In this document: positions 8,658-17,050 of the stretch, in pieces | Layout of the letters: each line of letters starts with the position of its first letter | Position numbering within the stretch: the first letter of the stretch is position 1 | NCBI RefSeq assembly: GCF_002154725.1 | Contig: NZ_MTAW01000093.1 | Span: forward strand, 60,950-124,949 | Origin: Nostoc sp. 106C | GTDB taxonomy: Bacteria > Cyanobacteriota > Cyanobacteriia > Cyanobacteriales > Nostocaceae | Reading direction: 5' to 3' | DNA: 64,000 bases | Notes under the pieces: model-generated | Told to the model about the DNA's origin: nothing | What the model saw: the letters and a program-made list of their open reading frames with translations, nothing else | Database searches by the model: none | Position numbers and translations under genes: made by a program

Positions 8658-9389
8658 ATGAAACTTAATTTCACGGGTCTTAGCGATCCGGGACTTATTC
8701 GTTCTAATAACCAGGATGCCTACTATATTGACCCTGACAAGCGTTTCTGCATCGTTGCTGATGGTATGGGAGGTCACGCCGGAGGAGAAGAAGCAAGTCG
8801 GATTGCCAGTGAGGAGATTCAGGCGTATTTGGTGGAGAATTGGGAATCTTCTCAGTCGTCTCAGGAATTGCTAGTACAAGCTTTATGGCGGGCCAATGAA
8901 GCAATTTTGCAAGATCAGCAAAATTATCCTGAACGCGCTGACATGGGCACAACAGCTGTAGTAGTTATATTTCGCGACCGAGAGTCGCCTTGGTGTGCTC
9001 ATGTTGGTGATTCCAGACTTTACCGCCTTCGCAATTCCCAATTAGAACAGATTACAGAAGACCATACTTGGGTGGCCAGAGCCATTAAACTCGGTGATAT
9101 TACTTTTGAGGAAGCGCGCATTCATCCGTTTCGTCATGTACTATCACGCTGTTTGGGGCGAGAAGACTTACATCAAATCGATGTCCAACCTTTAGATGTT
9201 AAAGTTGGCGATCGCTTACTGTTGTGCAGTGATGGTCTGACAGAAGAACTCGTAGAGCAGAAAATTGCTGACTATCTTCAAGACAACTCTGTGCTAGAAA
9301 AAGCAGCCTACTCTCTAGTTGAGGCGGCTAAAGCTCATGGAGGACATGATAATATTACGGTCGCGATCGTCGCAGTAGAGGAGAATTAA
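8658..9389 (+). CDS. PP2C-type Ser/Thr protein phosphatase
   Basis: 243 residues covering a complete PPM/PP2C domain, similar to bacterial Stp1/PrpC. Metal-binding and core motifs are visible in order: SNNQD (about 16-20), VADGMGGHAGG (32-42), TTAVV, GDSRLYRLR (about 117), SDGLTEEL and GGHDNITVA with the final metal-binding Asp. It is soluble, with no added domain. It lies 18 bp after the ABC1 kinase, suggesting one operon. Direct action on that kinase is only a possibility, since PP2C proteins usually counter Hanks-type kinases such as the one about 1.4 kb downstream. Confidence 0.92.
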   Translation: MKLNFTGLSDPGLIRSNNQDAYYIDPDKRFCIVADGMGGHAGGEEASRIASEEIQAYLVENWESSQSSQELLVQALWRANEAILQDQQNYPERADMGTTAVVVIFRDRESPWCAHVGDSRLYRLRNSQLEQITEDHTWVARAIKLGDITFEEARIHPFRHVLSRCLGREDLHQIDVQPLDVKVGDRLLLCSDGLTEELVEQKIADYLQDNSVLEKAAYSLVEAAKAHGGHDNITVAIVAVEEN

Positions 9390-10158
9390 TGCCCAAGTGA
9401 TAGTCAAGAAGAGGCTGTGCGTTGCTGTTGCTTGGGTTCCCAAAGCGAAATAAGCGCTTTGGTGATTTATAGATGCCCATAGAGAAGCTTCCCGCAGACT
9501 AGCAACTATCGTAGACTCTGCCGACTTCTAGACGACCTCAGGGCGACAGCGTTGCAAAGAACAGCGAGAGATAGGCTAGGGCGGCTGTCGTCACCTCTGC
9601 CAACCTTTAACACCTGGCGATTAAAGATCAAATGTCTAATAACCTAGACTTTTGAATGTTTTTGGTAAATATACTCAGCAATTTGTTCAGCCTGAGCATT
9701 TTTCCCATTTCTAACTTGATACAAATATTTCTAGCCTTTCAACTTACCTCAAGGAGGCTGAATTTCCATATTTTGTTAGATTGACATCTTGCCGTTAATG
9801 AGGTATAGAGAATATAATAATTTACCCACATTTCCTTTGCTTTCTTCTTAAGAAAACCTTAAAAGAAATGCTAGGAAAAGTAAGTCAACATGCAAACTTA
9901 ACGAAATCTCTCTAAGCAGGCAGACTTCGGTTCTATATCAGTAGAGTTAGGTGTAACATAACCAAGCAAAAAACTAACCCATAAGTAAGTGGCCAAAATT
10001 AAGCCGTAAGGATGTGGGCAATTTCGTCAAACTATTGTTATCTTTCTTAATACAGAGGAACAAAGGTGTAACGAATACCAGTCCCAGTATTATCCTTTTC
10101 TCACTTCTGTAACCTAAACCAACATAAACATTACGCGTTATTTTTTTTGGAGTTAACT
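9390..10158. other. Long leader/intergenic region before nblA
   Basis: CCAAAGCG and CGCTTTGG (9440-9462) form a hairpin that may end the phosphatase transcript. The stretch 9470-9600 is GC-richer and has the CTTCCCGCAG motif of dispersed Nostoc-type repeats. Near 9848 is the palindrome TTCTTAAGAA. I checked for an exact NtcA site (GTA-N8-TAC) and saw none. There is no ORF. Confidence 0.4.
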
Positions 10159-10356
10159 ATGAACGGACCAATCGAACTATCCTTGGAACAACAATTCACT
10201 ATCCGCTCATTTGCCACCCAGGTGCAACATATGAGCCACGATCAAGCTAAAGACTTTTTGGTCAAGCTTTACGAACAAATGGTAGTGCGTGAGGCAACTT
10301 ATCAAGAGTTACTTAAGCACCAATGGGGCTTAGATTCAGGCTCCACTTTGGCATAG
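10159..10356 (+). CDS. nblA: Phycobilisome degradation protein NblA
   Basis: 65-residue protein of the NblA family. NblA binds phycobiliproteins and the Clp chaperone ClpC and so directs phycobilisome breakdown under nitrogen or other nutrient stress. The sequence is typical: IELSLEQQFTIRSF, QAKDFLVKLYEQMVVRE and ELLKHQWG, one helix-turn-helix hairpin spanning most of the chain. The start is ATG 10159 with GGAG eight bases before it; an in-frame TTG at 10147 overlaps the ribosome site and is unlikely. It stands alone after a 770-bp non-coding region, which fits a separately and strongly regulated gene. Confidence 0.93.
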   Translation: MNGPIELSLEQQFTIRSFATQVQHMSHDQAKDFLVKLYEQMVVREATYQELLKHQWGLDSGSTLA

Positions 10357-10796
10357 ATTATGTTCTATAGTCGCAGTGGACGACCTCCTTCTCTTGCTCG
10401 GTTCCAACGAGGAAAGGAGCTGGGGATGCTGGGGCGTCAACTTCGATAGGCAATTCCAATAAACTTGACAACAACTAAAAAAAATAATTGAATCGTAGCC
10501 ATTAGGCTAAATTGACTATGCACATCTCAACAAACTACCTACATTAGCTAAACAACTTACTGTTAGCTACCTTGATAGTCGCACTTATGCACCTTCAATG
10601 AGGCAACTGCACTCTGTACAGAGTAATATTCGTAGAAATTTAAATAATCGCAGCTTCTACAAGTGTTACCGTAGTTAATTATATTTTTTATAAATACAAC
10701 TTACAACTAGATATAGATTTTTATTAATAAAACTTAACTATTTTTGTGAAATTACTCTTATAATACATAACTTACGTAAAATACAAGGCTATTTAC
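10357..10796. other. Intergenic between nblA and the kinase
   Basis: CTCCTT and AAGGAG around 10384-10420 can pair and may form the nblA terminator, although no clean T run follows. The rest is AT-rich and contains no ORF with a plausible start. Confidence 0.35.
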
Positions 10797-12350
10797 CTAG
10801 CCAGAAAGGTCAAATTGGGAATTAGTATTTATTCCTTCCAGCTTTGCTAAAATCAAGGGCTTAATTTTTTCATACTCGCGTTTTAGCAAACCTTTACTCA
10901 TTTGGGGTTCTGCCGAAGAAACCAGAACTTGACTGCTTGTTGCCCACTCCTGCAATTTTTGGCATTGAGCAGGAGCAATACTGCAAACTAGCATATGAGA
11001 ACATGTTCCTGGTGTCTCTCTAGCAAAGAATAACAAGCGATAGAAACCTGTTTGTCCTAAGAGAGTGACTATTTCTTGACCGAAACTGGTTTTAAGATCG
11101 AGGTAGTAAGGCAACCATTTAGCTCCATGTTTGCGATTGTAGATCGCAGTAATCCACAGCAGCATGGGGTGGGGGATAGTAATAAACAAAAATTGATTGT
11201 AACGTTTACAGACTAAGCGTTTTTGAATTTCTTCTTGCGGTAGCATTATCCACAGAGATGGTAAAGTTCCGGCATTAGTACGGATGATTTGGGGAAAAAC
11301 AATATCCGCAATTGGTTTATTTTGAGGCCAAGAATAGGTGGGAGTGATTTCGCTCTCGGAATCAGATGTCTGTAAGTCAGCTTTTGTCTGCTGCACAAGC
11401 TCAGCTTTAACTACATTAGCGTCAGTCACCACATCAGTTTCTGGGATACTGAGGCGTGTGTGATAATGCTGTTCTATGGATGCTAAAATGTTAAGGATTT
11501 CACTGATATTTTGGGGGCGATCGCTTGCGGCTTTAGCGAGACAACTCATTACTAAATCTTCTACTTGCTTTGGTAATTGCAAAGCTGGAGCAGCCTCAGC
11601 AAAAGAAGTTGGTTCTTGATAGCGATGCGCTTTATACCATGCTCCAAAAGAGGCGGTTGTTGGCACCAGTGGCATCGTGCCTGTGAGCATCTCAAACATC
11701 ATAACGCCCAAACTATAAATATCAGAGCGGTTATCTAATTCTTTACCCTCCATTTGTTCTGGAGAAGAATAAGCTAGAGTTCCCAAATAATAGTTAGTCA
11801 CACTGCCATCTGACTGTAGTAACTTAGCAATACCAAAATCGAGAACCTTGACCAATTCCCCAAAACTGGGATCTTGAATCACCAACATATTGCTGGGCTT
11901 AATATCGCGATGGATAATTGGGTAGATAGTGCCATCAACTAAGATGCCATCATGAGCACACTGTAACCCCAGACAGATCTGACGCACCATACTTAAAAAT
12001 CTTGGTAAAGTCAGATTTTGGAGACGAACAATATTGCTCAAACTCTGTCCTTGCAAATATTCCATGACATAGAAGGGGGTATTCTTGTCATCTACTCCAT
12101 AGTCCATGACTCTGACAATATGAATGCTTTTTTGCCCTAGTAAAGCACAGGTTTTTGCTTCTCGCTCAAAACGTTCTTGCAATCGCATTTTTTCATTCTG
12201 TATGGATAACGCAAGAAACTTAACGGCTACAGGTACTCCTCCCAACAAAACATCCTTAGCACGATAAACTCGGCCCATTGCTCCAGTACCGATTAATTCT
12301 TGAATTTGGTAGCGTTTGCTCAGTAAGCGACCAATGTTGGGATCTGACAT
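10797..12350 (-). CDS. Hanks-type Ser/Thr protein kinase
   Basis: Eukaryotic-like kinase of 517 residues from ATG 12350. The catalytic domain covers about 10-285: glycine loop GTGAMGRVY, Lys in VAVKFL, catalytic IIHRDIKPSN, DFG in VLDFGIAK, an activation segment YLGTLAYSSPEQM and DNRSDIYSLGVMMFEML. The C-terminal 220 residues form an extra domain I do not recognise. It lacks repeats or a clear membrane helix, so the protein appears cytoplasmic. I chose ATG 12350 because GGAG lies about 10 nt upstream; a TTG at 12377 adds nine residues. No phosphatase is adjacent, but a PP2C and an FHA protein occur elsewhere in the window. Confidence 0.9.
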   Translation of the reverse strand: MSDPNIGRLLSKRYQIQELIGTGAMGRVYRAKDVLLGGVPVAVKFLALSIQNEKMRLQERFEREAKTCALLGQKSIHIVRVMDYGVDDKNTPFYVMEYLQGQSLSNIVRLQNLTLPRFLSMVRQICLGLQCAHDGILVDGTIYPIIHRDIKPSNMLVIQDPSFGELVKVLDFGIAKLLQSDGSVTNYYLGTLAYSSPEQMEGKELDNRSDIYSLGVMMFEMLTGTMPLVPTTASFGAWYKAHRYQEPTSFAEAAPALQLPKQVEDLVMSCLAKAASDRPQNISEILNILASIEQHYHTRLSIPETDVVTDANVVKAELVQQTKADLQTSDSESEITPTYSWPQNKPIADIVFPQIIRTNAGTLPSLWIMLPQEEIQKRLVCKRYNQFLFITIPHPMLLWITAIYNRKHGAKWLPYYLDLKTSFGQEIVTLLGQTGFYRLLFFARETPGTCSHMLVCSIAPAQCQKLQEWATSSQVLVSSAEPQMSKGLLKREYEKIKPLILAKLEGINTNSQFDLSG

Positions 12351-12832
12351 AGAATATTTGGCTCCAATGTCCAACAATCGTGGGTGATTCCTGTATATAA
12401 GACAGTTTGTAGGCGTTTGAGTTTAACGGTTCGATTGCACCAAAGTAACTAGTAGAACTTAAAAAAAACTTGTATCATTATTTATACGCAATTATTATTG
12501 TGCCCAAGTTTGCCCAATCAAGTAGCTAGATAAAATACTAAAGAAACTCTCAAAATTTATCACCTCTGCTTGAGGGAGGCAAACATCCTCTTTTCAACTC
12601 AGGACTTTTGAGCCTAGCTGCGATCGCAGAAACCTAGTTATTACCGATTAATAGCAACCTCAACTACAGTTACAAATTATTCTCATCTAATCTCCATTTG
12701 TCGTGACCTGAAAACGAAACAGCATAACTTGCAATTCCCAACGGTGTGTATATCATAAGAATGCCCAATTAATCAAAAAAAATATCATTGTGACAATTGC
12801 GGCTGTAACAACACATAATTATTATTAGAATT
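12351..12832. other. Intergenic, divergent promoter region
   Basis: AT-rich region between the Ser/Thr kinase and a small membrane protein. It holds one GCGATCGC at about 12620. No ORF or clear regulatory palindrome was found. Confidence 0.35.
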
Positions 12833-13006
12833 ATGATTTCTATATTGGTAATTATTGCTTGCATTTGGTTGATTATTAGCATTCCTGTAGCTCTTGTTTT
12901 TGGTAAATTATTTTATAATTTTAATTTAAGCTATGAGGAAGAAAAGACCATCTACGAAGAACAAAATAATACTGTTAATCAACCAGCAAAAGTAGATTTA
13001 AAATAA
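12833..13006 (+). CDS. Small single-pass membrane protein
   Basis: 57 codons: an N-terminal hydrophobic helix (residues 2-25, ISILVIIACIWLIISIPVAL) followed by a charged tail with YEEEKTIYEEQ. The stop codon lies inside a terminator hairpin, which argues for a real, separately transcribed gene. Family unknown. There is no strong Shine-Dalgarno sequence before the ATG. Confidence 0.5.
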   Translation: MISILVIIACIWLIISIPVALVFGKLFYNFNLSYEEEKTIYEEQNNTVNQPAKVDLK

Positions 13007-13017
13007 AATCTACTTTT
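12990..13017 (+). terminator. Terminator overlapping a stop codon
   Basis: AAAGTAGATTT and AAATCTACTTTT pair around a short AT loop that contains the TAA of the small membrane protein, with Ts after the stem. Confidence 0.65.
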
Positions 13018-13190
13018 CTACGTTCTGCCCTAAAATGAAAAGTTTTACATTTTTGAGAGTTAAGTTAACTTAGCATAAGCACAAAAATATTCCTTAAGGC
13101 AGAGCTAAGACATGTTTGAAGTATGAAGCTCTTAAGCTATAAGCAGTAGACAATATAGAAACACATTAGTTAAAACTGGTAGTTGCAACT

Positions 13191-13388
13191 ATGTTTAATA
13201 TTGGGGACTATGTGCTAAATCAAAAAACTGGACATCTAGGCAAAGTAATTGGTTATGGGCACCAAATCATGAATAATGTCTATACCACAACGCTGAAAGT
13301 CCTAGTAGCTGAAGCTAGAAATTCGCAGAAAAAAGAATTAGTAGTAGAAGATGTAGTTTCAGAGTGGACGCAGGGTTCACCAGCTTAA
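13191..13388 (+). CDS. Small conserved hypothetical protein, SH3/KOW-like start
   Basis: 65 residues. MFNIGDYVLNQKTGHLGKVIGYG resembles small beta-barrel (KOW/SH3-like) folds that begin with a GDxV turn; the rest ends in VVEDVVSEW. This kind of short protein is common in cyanobacteria, with no role known to me. There is no signal peptide. It is separated from both neighbours by AT-rich gaps. Confidence 0.6.
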   Translation: MFNIGDYVLNQKTGHLGKVIGYGHQIMNNVYTTTLKVLVAEARNSQKKELVVEDVVSEWTQGSPA

Positions 13389-13726
13389 ATTTAACGCCTG
13401 TGGCACTTGCCAAATCTATCCAATATTTATAGATATGGCTTTTTTAGATATAGAATACCTTGATTCTTACGATAAAATGCCAAGGGTAAAGGTGTCCACA
13501 ACTAAGCGATCGCATACTCTGCGTGTATCTCTGAGAAGTTAAATTTTAATCTCTCTTGTCAATTAGAAATCGCAGCTATACAAATAAAACCTGTCGTTGC
13601 AGGTGATTTACATAAAGTCCGTGCAGGCGGACTTTAGTTTTGTGTAGCTTTTTCAGACATCCTCATCAAAAGAAGTTACCCCAAGTGTGCGACTTATCAG
13701 AAACTATTGACCAAAAGCTCAGTAGT
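13389..13726. other. Intergenic with hairpin
   Basis: A hairpin AAAGTCCG-TGCAGG-CGGACTTT at about 13613-13634, followed by AGTTTT, can end the upstream small gene. A second small stem, ACCTG-TCGTTG-CAGGT, lies just before it. A HIP1 site is near 13505. No ORF. Confidence 0.45.
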
Positions 13727-14500
13727 TTAAGCCAGCAAGCTAGCGGAATTTGTATCGAGAAACAAAGTCGCTTGAGCTTGTTGGCGTAGAATAGAAGCAG
13801 GACATTTTCTATTAATCGAACTCTGCAATATATCCTTAACTACATTCGCTTTACGTTTTTCAGGTGCAAGGCAGACAATTTTTTTAGCCGAACAAATCAA
13901 TGGTAAAGTCACAGTAAATGCGTATTGCGGCACACTTTCCAAATTTGGAAAATTACCTGTGTTGACTTGTTGTTGTCGGTTAACGTAATCTAGCTTGACT
14001 AGTTTGACTCTGTAAGGATCTTGGAAATCAGCCACAGACGGATCGTTGAAAGCCAAGTGCCCATTTTCGCCTACACCAAGACAGCATAAATCAATTGCTT
14101 GTGCTTGCAGCAGTTTAGTGTAGCGATCGCATTCTGCCAAAGGTTGCAATGTATCACCTTCTATATAGTGAAATTCCTTAGGATTAACTCGCTGCTCTAC
14201 ACGCTCCCGCAGATAGCGCCGGAAACTAGCAGAATGATCGCTAGAAATCCCCAAATATTCATCTAAATGAAATAAGATAATCCGTGACCAATCTACACCA
14301 CCCAAAGCAATCAAAGCATCAAGAAATTTGAGTTGGGAGTTTCCTGTCGCTAGCAATACAGCGGCTGTTTCCTGTTGCTGAAGAAGGTTCTGTAAATACT
14401 GTTGTGCAATTTCTGCAACATCTTGAGCCATTTCGGCTTCAGTGTTATAAATCTGCACAGTTAACTCATCGACACGAAAAGATTTTGTAGCGGCTAGCAT
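13727..14500 (-). CDS. nagB: NagB-like glucosamine-6-phosphate deaminase
   Basis: Sugar-phosphate isomerase/deaminase that should convert glucosamine-6-phosphate to fructose-6-phosphate and ammonia. It shows ATGNSQLKFL (phosphate loop), FHLDEYLGIS with the catalytic Asp-Glu region, and GVGENGHLAFNDP, the NagB signature that separates it from 6-phosphogluconolactonase. I use ATG 14500 (257 residues), close to the usual length; a TTG at 14575 would add 25 less conserved residues. It is divergent from an HAD phosphatase, a pairing that suggests sugar-phosphate metabolism. A phosphogluconolactonase-like activity cannot be fully excluded. Confidence 0.8.
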   Translation of the reverse strand: MLAATKSFRVDELTVQIYNTEAEMAQDVAEIAQQYLQNLLQQQETAAVLLATGNSQLKFLDALIALGGVDWSRIILFHLDEYLGISSDHSASFRRYLRERVEQRVNPKEFHYIEGDTLQPLAECDRYTKLLQAQAIDLCCLGVGENGHLAFNDPSVADFQDPYRVKLVKLDYVNRQQQVNTGNFPNLESVPQYAFTVTLPLICSAKKIVCLAPEKRKANVVKDILQSSINRKCPASILRQQAQATLFLDTNSASLLA

Positions 14501-14723
14501 TTGTTTACACAGGCGGCGATCAATATATGGCTCAATTAAATCAGTTAAGGTAGTTAGCAGTTGAGTGCAATACAACTTTTAGAGTTGGGGAAAGGGGGAA
14601 CGGATTTAGCAGATTAATTTCTGGTTGGTTGCCTTGATGAACATTGAAACAATGACTAAGGATAAAAAACAATGTAAACTATGTAAGTAAAGTTAACAAT
14701 TATTTACATATTACCTAAAAGCC

Positions 14724-15410
14724 ATGCTATCTGCCATTCTCTTTGACCTAGACGGCACTATTGTCAATACTGACCCTATACACTACCAAGCTTGGCAGCA
14801 AAAGCTTGGTAATTATGGCATAGAAATTGACGAAACCTTCTACAAATCCAGAATTAGTGGACGATTAAACCCAGAAATAGTCAAAGATATATTGCCACAA
14901 TTATCACCAGCAGATGGAGAAAAATTTGCAGATGAAAAAGAAGCATTTTTCCGAGAACTTGCAGCAAATCTGAAGCCACTAAATGGATTTTCGGAACTAA
15001 TAGCATGGACAGAAGCACATCAGTTACAACGCGCTTTAGTAACTAATGCTCCTAGACTAAATTCTGAATTTATGCTAGATGTTTTGGGCATCAAGGAAGC
15101 TTTCCATACCATTGTTTTGGCAGATGATTGTATAGCAGGTAAACCAGACCCTGCACCCTACCAAGTTGCTCTTACCAAGTTAGGAATTCATGCACAAGAG
15201 GCGATCGCCTTAGAAGATTCACCCTCTGGAATTCGATCTGCTGTTGGTGCTGGTATCCGTACTATTGGGATAGCTTCTACTCACGATCCCAAAGTTTTAG
15301 TAGAAGTTGGCGCTTTTATGGCAATTCCCGATTTTACAAGTTTGCAACTGTGGACATTACTAAACTCAATGAGCGAACAAGATTTGAGTAGTATTTCATC
15401 TACTTCTTGA
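14724..15410 (+). CDS. HAD-family phosphatase / beta-phosphoglucomutase-like
   Basis: 228 residues. HAD motif I is FDLDGTIVNTD (nucleophile D8), motif II lies in LVTNAPR (Thr), motif III is the Lys in GKPDP, and motif IV is LEDSPSGIRSA. The helical cap between residues 15 and 85 is that of subfamily I. These enzymes dephosphorylate sugar phosphates or act as beta-phosphoglucomutases; the substrate cannot be set from sequence. It is divergent from the NagB-like gene across about 220 bp. Confidence 0.85.
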   Translation: MLSAILFDLDGTIVNTDPIHYQAWQQKLGNYGIEIDETFYKSRISGRLNPEIVKDILPQLSPADGEKFADEKEAFFRELAANLKPLNGFSELIAWTEAHQLQRALVTNAPRLNSEFMLDVLGIKEAFHTIVLADDCIAGKPDPAPYQVALTKLGIHAQEAIALEDSPSGIRSAVGAGIRTIGIASTHDPKVLVEVGAFMAIPDFTSLQLWTLLNSMSEQDLSSISSTS

Positions 15411-15489
15411 GGACAAAACAGGTAAGAGTCATTTGTCATTTGTCCTTTGTTATTAGTTATTTTCCTGCTTGTCTCCCCGATCGCCATTT

Positions 15490-16545
15490 CTAATTACTTT
15501 TATTAATTCTCTGGTAGCTTAATACCGATCTTCCTTTAGCTAGTAAGCCAATGCCAATCAAAGAAGCTAACACAGTAGGGGGTTCAGGAGCCTCTCTTGT
15601 TGGTTGTGGGATTTTTGATGCAAATTCTCCAGTTCTAGCGCCAATCAAATTCTGATGGTTATTTATATTGGGAGCTTTGCCGCTACCAAAAACCTGTGAC
15701 AGTCCTAGGAACGGAATTAAAGTACCCAATACACCTTCCCCCGCTCCCCCAGATCCCGCTGGGATAGTGGGTAATATACTTGTTTTATCTAACTTTCTGA
15801 CTGCCCATTCTACAATTCCACCTTCAGCATCACTGAATTGAGAAAATAAATAAACATATTTCTTTTCACCTTGATTATTGTCTCTAAAAAAATTGTTACT
15901 GATATACACTAAGTAATCATGGTTACCATGCTCAGAGTTTATATCTTGAAGCAAAACTGAATTTTGATCGAGATCAAAAGTTTTGGTAGCATGACCATCA
16001 AAAGTTGGGTAATTAGTCAGATTTGCAGCATTGCCCAAGAAAATCTGTAACTTCTTCAATACAATCTCTGGTAAGCCTGGATTTGTCTTTGTTTTCTCTG
16101 GCTCGTTGATAGTTAAGATAAACTCACGATAATCTGCACCACCTATATTGACTATCGGTACATCGCTTAACTTCAATGAGTGAGACAATCGCTGTTTTTC
16201 GCGATCGCGAGACTTAACCAGAGACGCATCTGTATTAAAGCCTTCTTTTGTTGAAGTCTCAGGTAAGGATTCAAGCCGCAAAAATGTATCTATTTCTTCA
16301 TCCTCTTTAAGAGTGCCTTTACTAATTTTCTTGATGCAAGCATCCTTACCTTTGATACAAGTAGACTCGCTGGGATTAATCAGGCTGATCCGAGTAGCTG
16401 AAGCTTCATAAACCGCGATCGTGGCTAAAAACATCAGGTCACAGACAGCTATTAAGCCAAATTTTCCCAGAATTATCCAAATTTTTGGCGAAAGTATTTC
16501 TTTTATATTGCGTAAATAAAAGTAACTACGTAAATAGTTGAACAT
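15490..16545 (-). CDS. PEP-CTERM-like exported protein
   Basis: 351 residues. A hydrophobic segment near the N-terminus (about 24-48) serves as signal or anchor. The middle is polar and unrecognised, with a Gly-rich stretch IPAGSGGAGEGVLG. The C-terminus carries APEPPTVLASLIGIGLLAKG followed by basic residues, a PEP-CTERM-type sorting signal. Such proteins are processed by exosortase at the cell surface; no exosortase gene is in this window. The middle domain matches nothing I know. An alternative reading is a plain two-helix membrane protein. Confidence 0.6.
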   Translation of the reverse strand: MFNYLRSYFYLRNIKEILSPKIWIILGKFGLIAVCDLMFLATIAVYEASATRISLINPSESTCIKGKDACIKKISKGTLKEDEEIDTFLRLESLPETSTKEGFNTDASLVKSRDREKQRLSHSLKLSDVPIVNIGGADYREFILTINEPEKTKTNPGLPEIVLKKLQIFLGNAANLTNYPTFDGHATKTFDLDQNSVLLQDINSEHGNHDYLVYISNNFFRDNNQGEKKYVYLFSQFSDAEGGIVEWAVRKLDKTSILPTIPAGSGGAGEGVLGTLIPFLGLSQVFGSGKAPNINNHQNLIGARTGEFASKIPQPTREAPEPPTVLASLIGIGLLAKGRSVLSYQRINKSN

Positions 16546-17050
16546 AAAAATTCTAGTTAAATCCTCTGTCCGTATGATTTATTTTTTTGTATAAAATGAC
16601 TTAGCAAGAATGACTAATGTATTCCAAACTTTACTAGTCTTGATAGTTAATTTTGTGTTTTTTATACAATCTTTATAATAAATACTTAAGTAAAAAATTT
16701 GTGTGAAGTATAATTTAATTCAAAAATAACGTGATATAGATGAAATATCTGTGCATAAAGCACCTGAGGAATTCGCGCAATTGACATCGCCTCTATGCAA
16801 AACTTCTAAATATTGCGTAATTCAATAGAGGAAAATGCGAGTGCGATCGCAATGAGTCCCTAAATTACTTCTGTATTAATACTTTGTAGTTTTTACCGAA
16901 AGTTCATTACATTTACTGTGTATTATATACTACTTGCTTTGCCGAAGCAGTAGAAATTCCCAATCCTGAAATCTATCCACCTCCTGCTTTTTCTTGCGAT
17001 AATTCCCAAGGGGCATGAGCTTCTAAACTGGTTTAGTCAAGGGGAGATAG
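16546..17050. other. Intergenic, divergent promoter region
   Basis: AT-rich near 16550-16760, with a HIP1 site near 16843. No ORF above about 40 codons with a ribosome site and no clear hairpin. The TAGATAGATG-like run just before the next ATG contains a GGGGAG ribosome site for the CPBP protein. Confidence 0.35.

Noticed and set aside
9900..10140. NtcA box upstream of nblA
   Set aside because: GTA and TAC triplets occur, but none with exactly eight bases between them in a fitting position.
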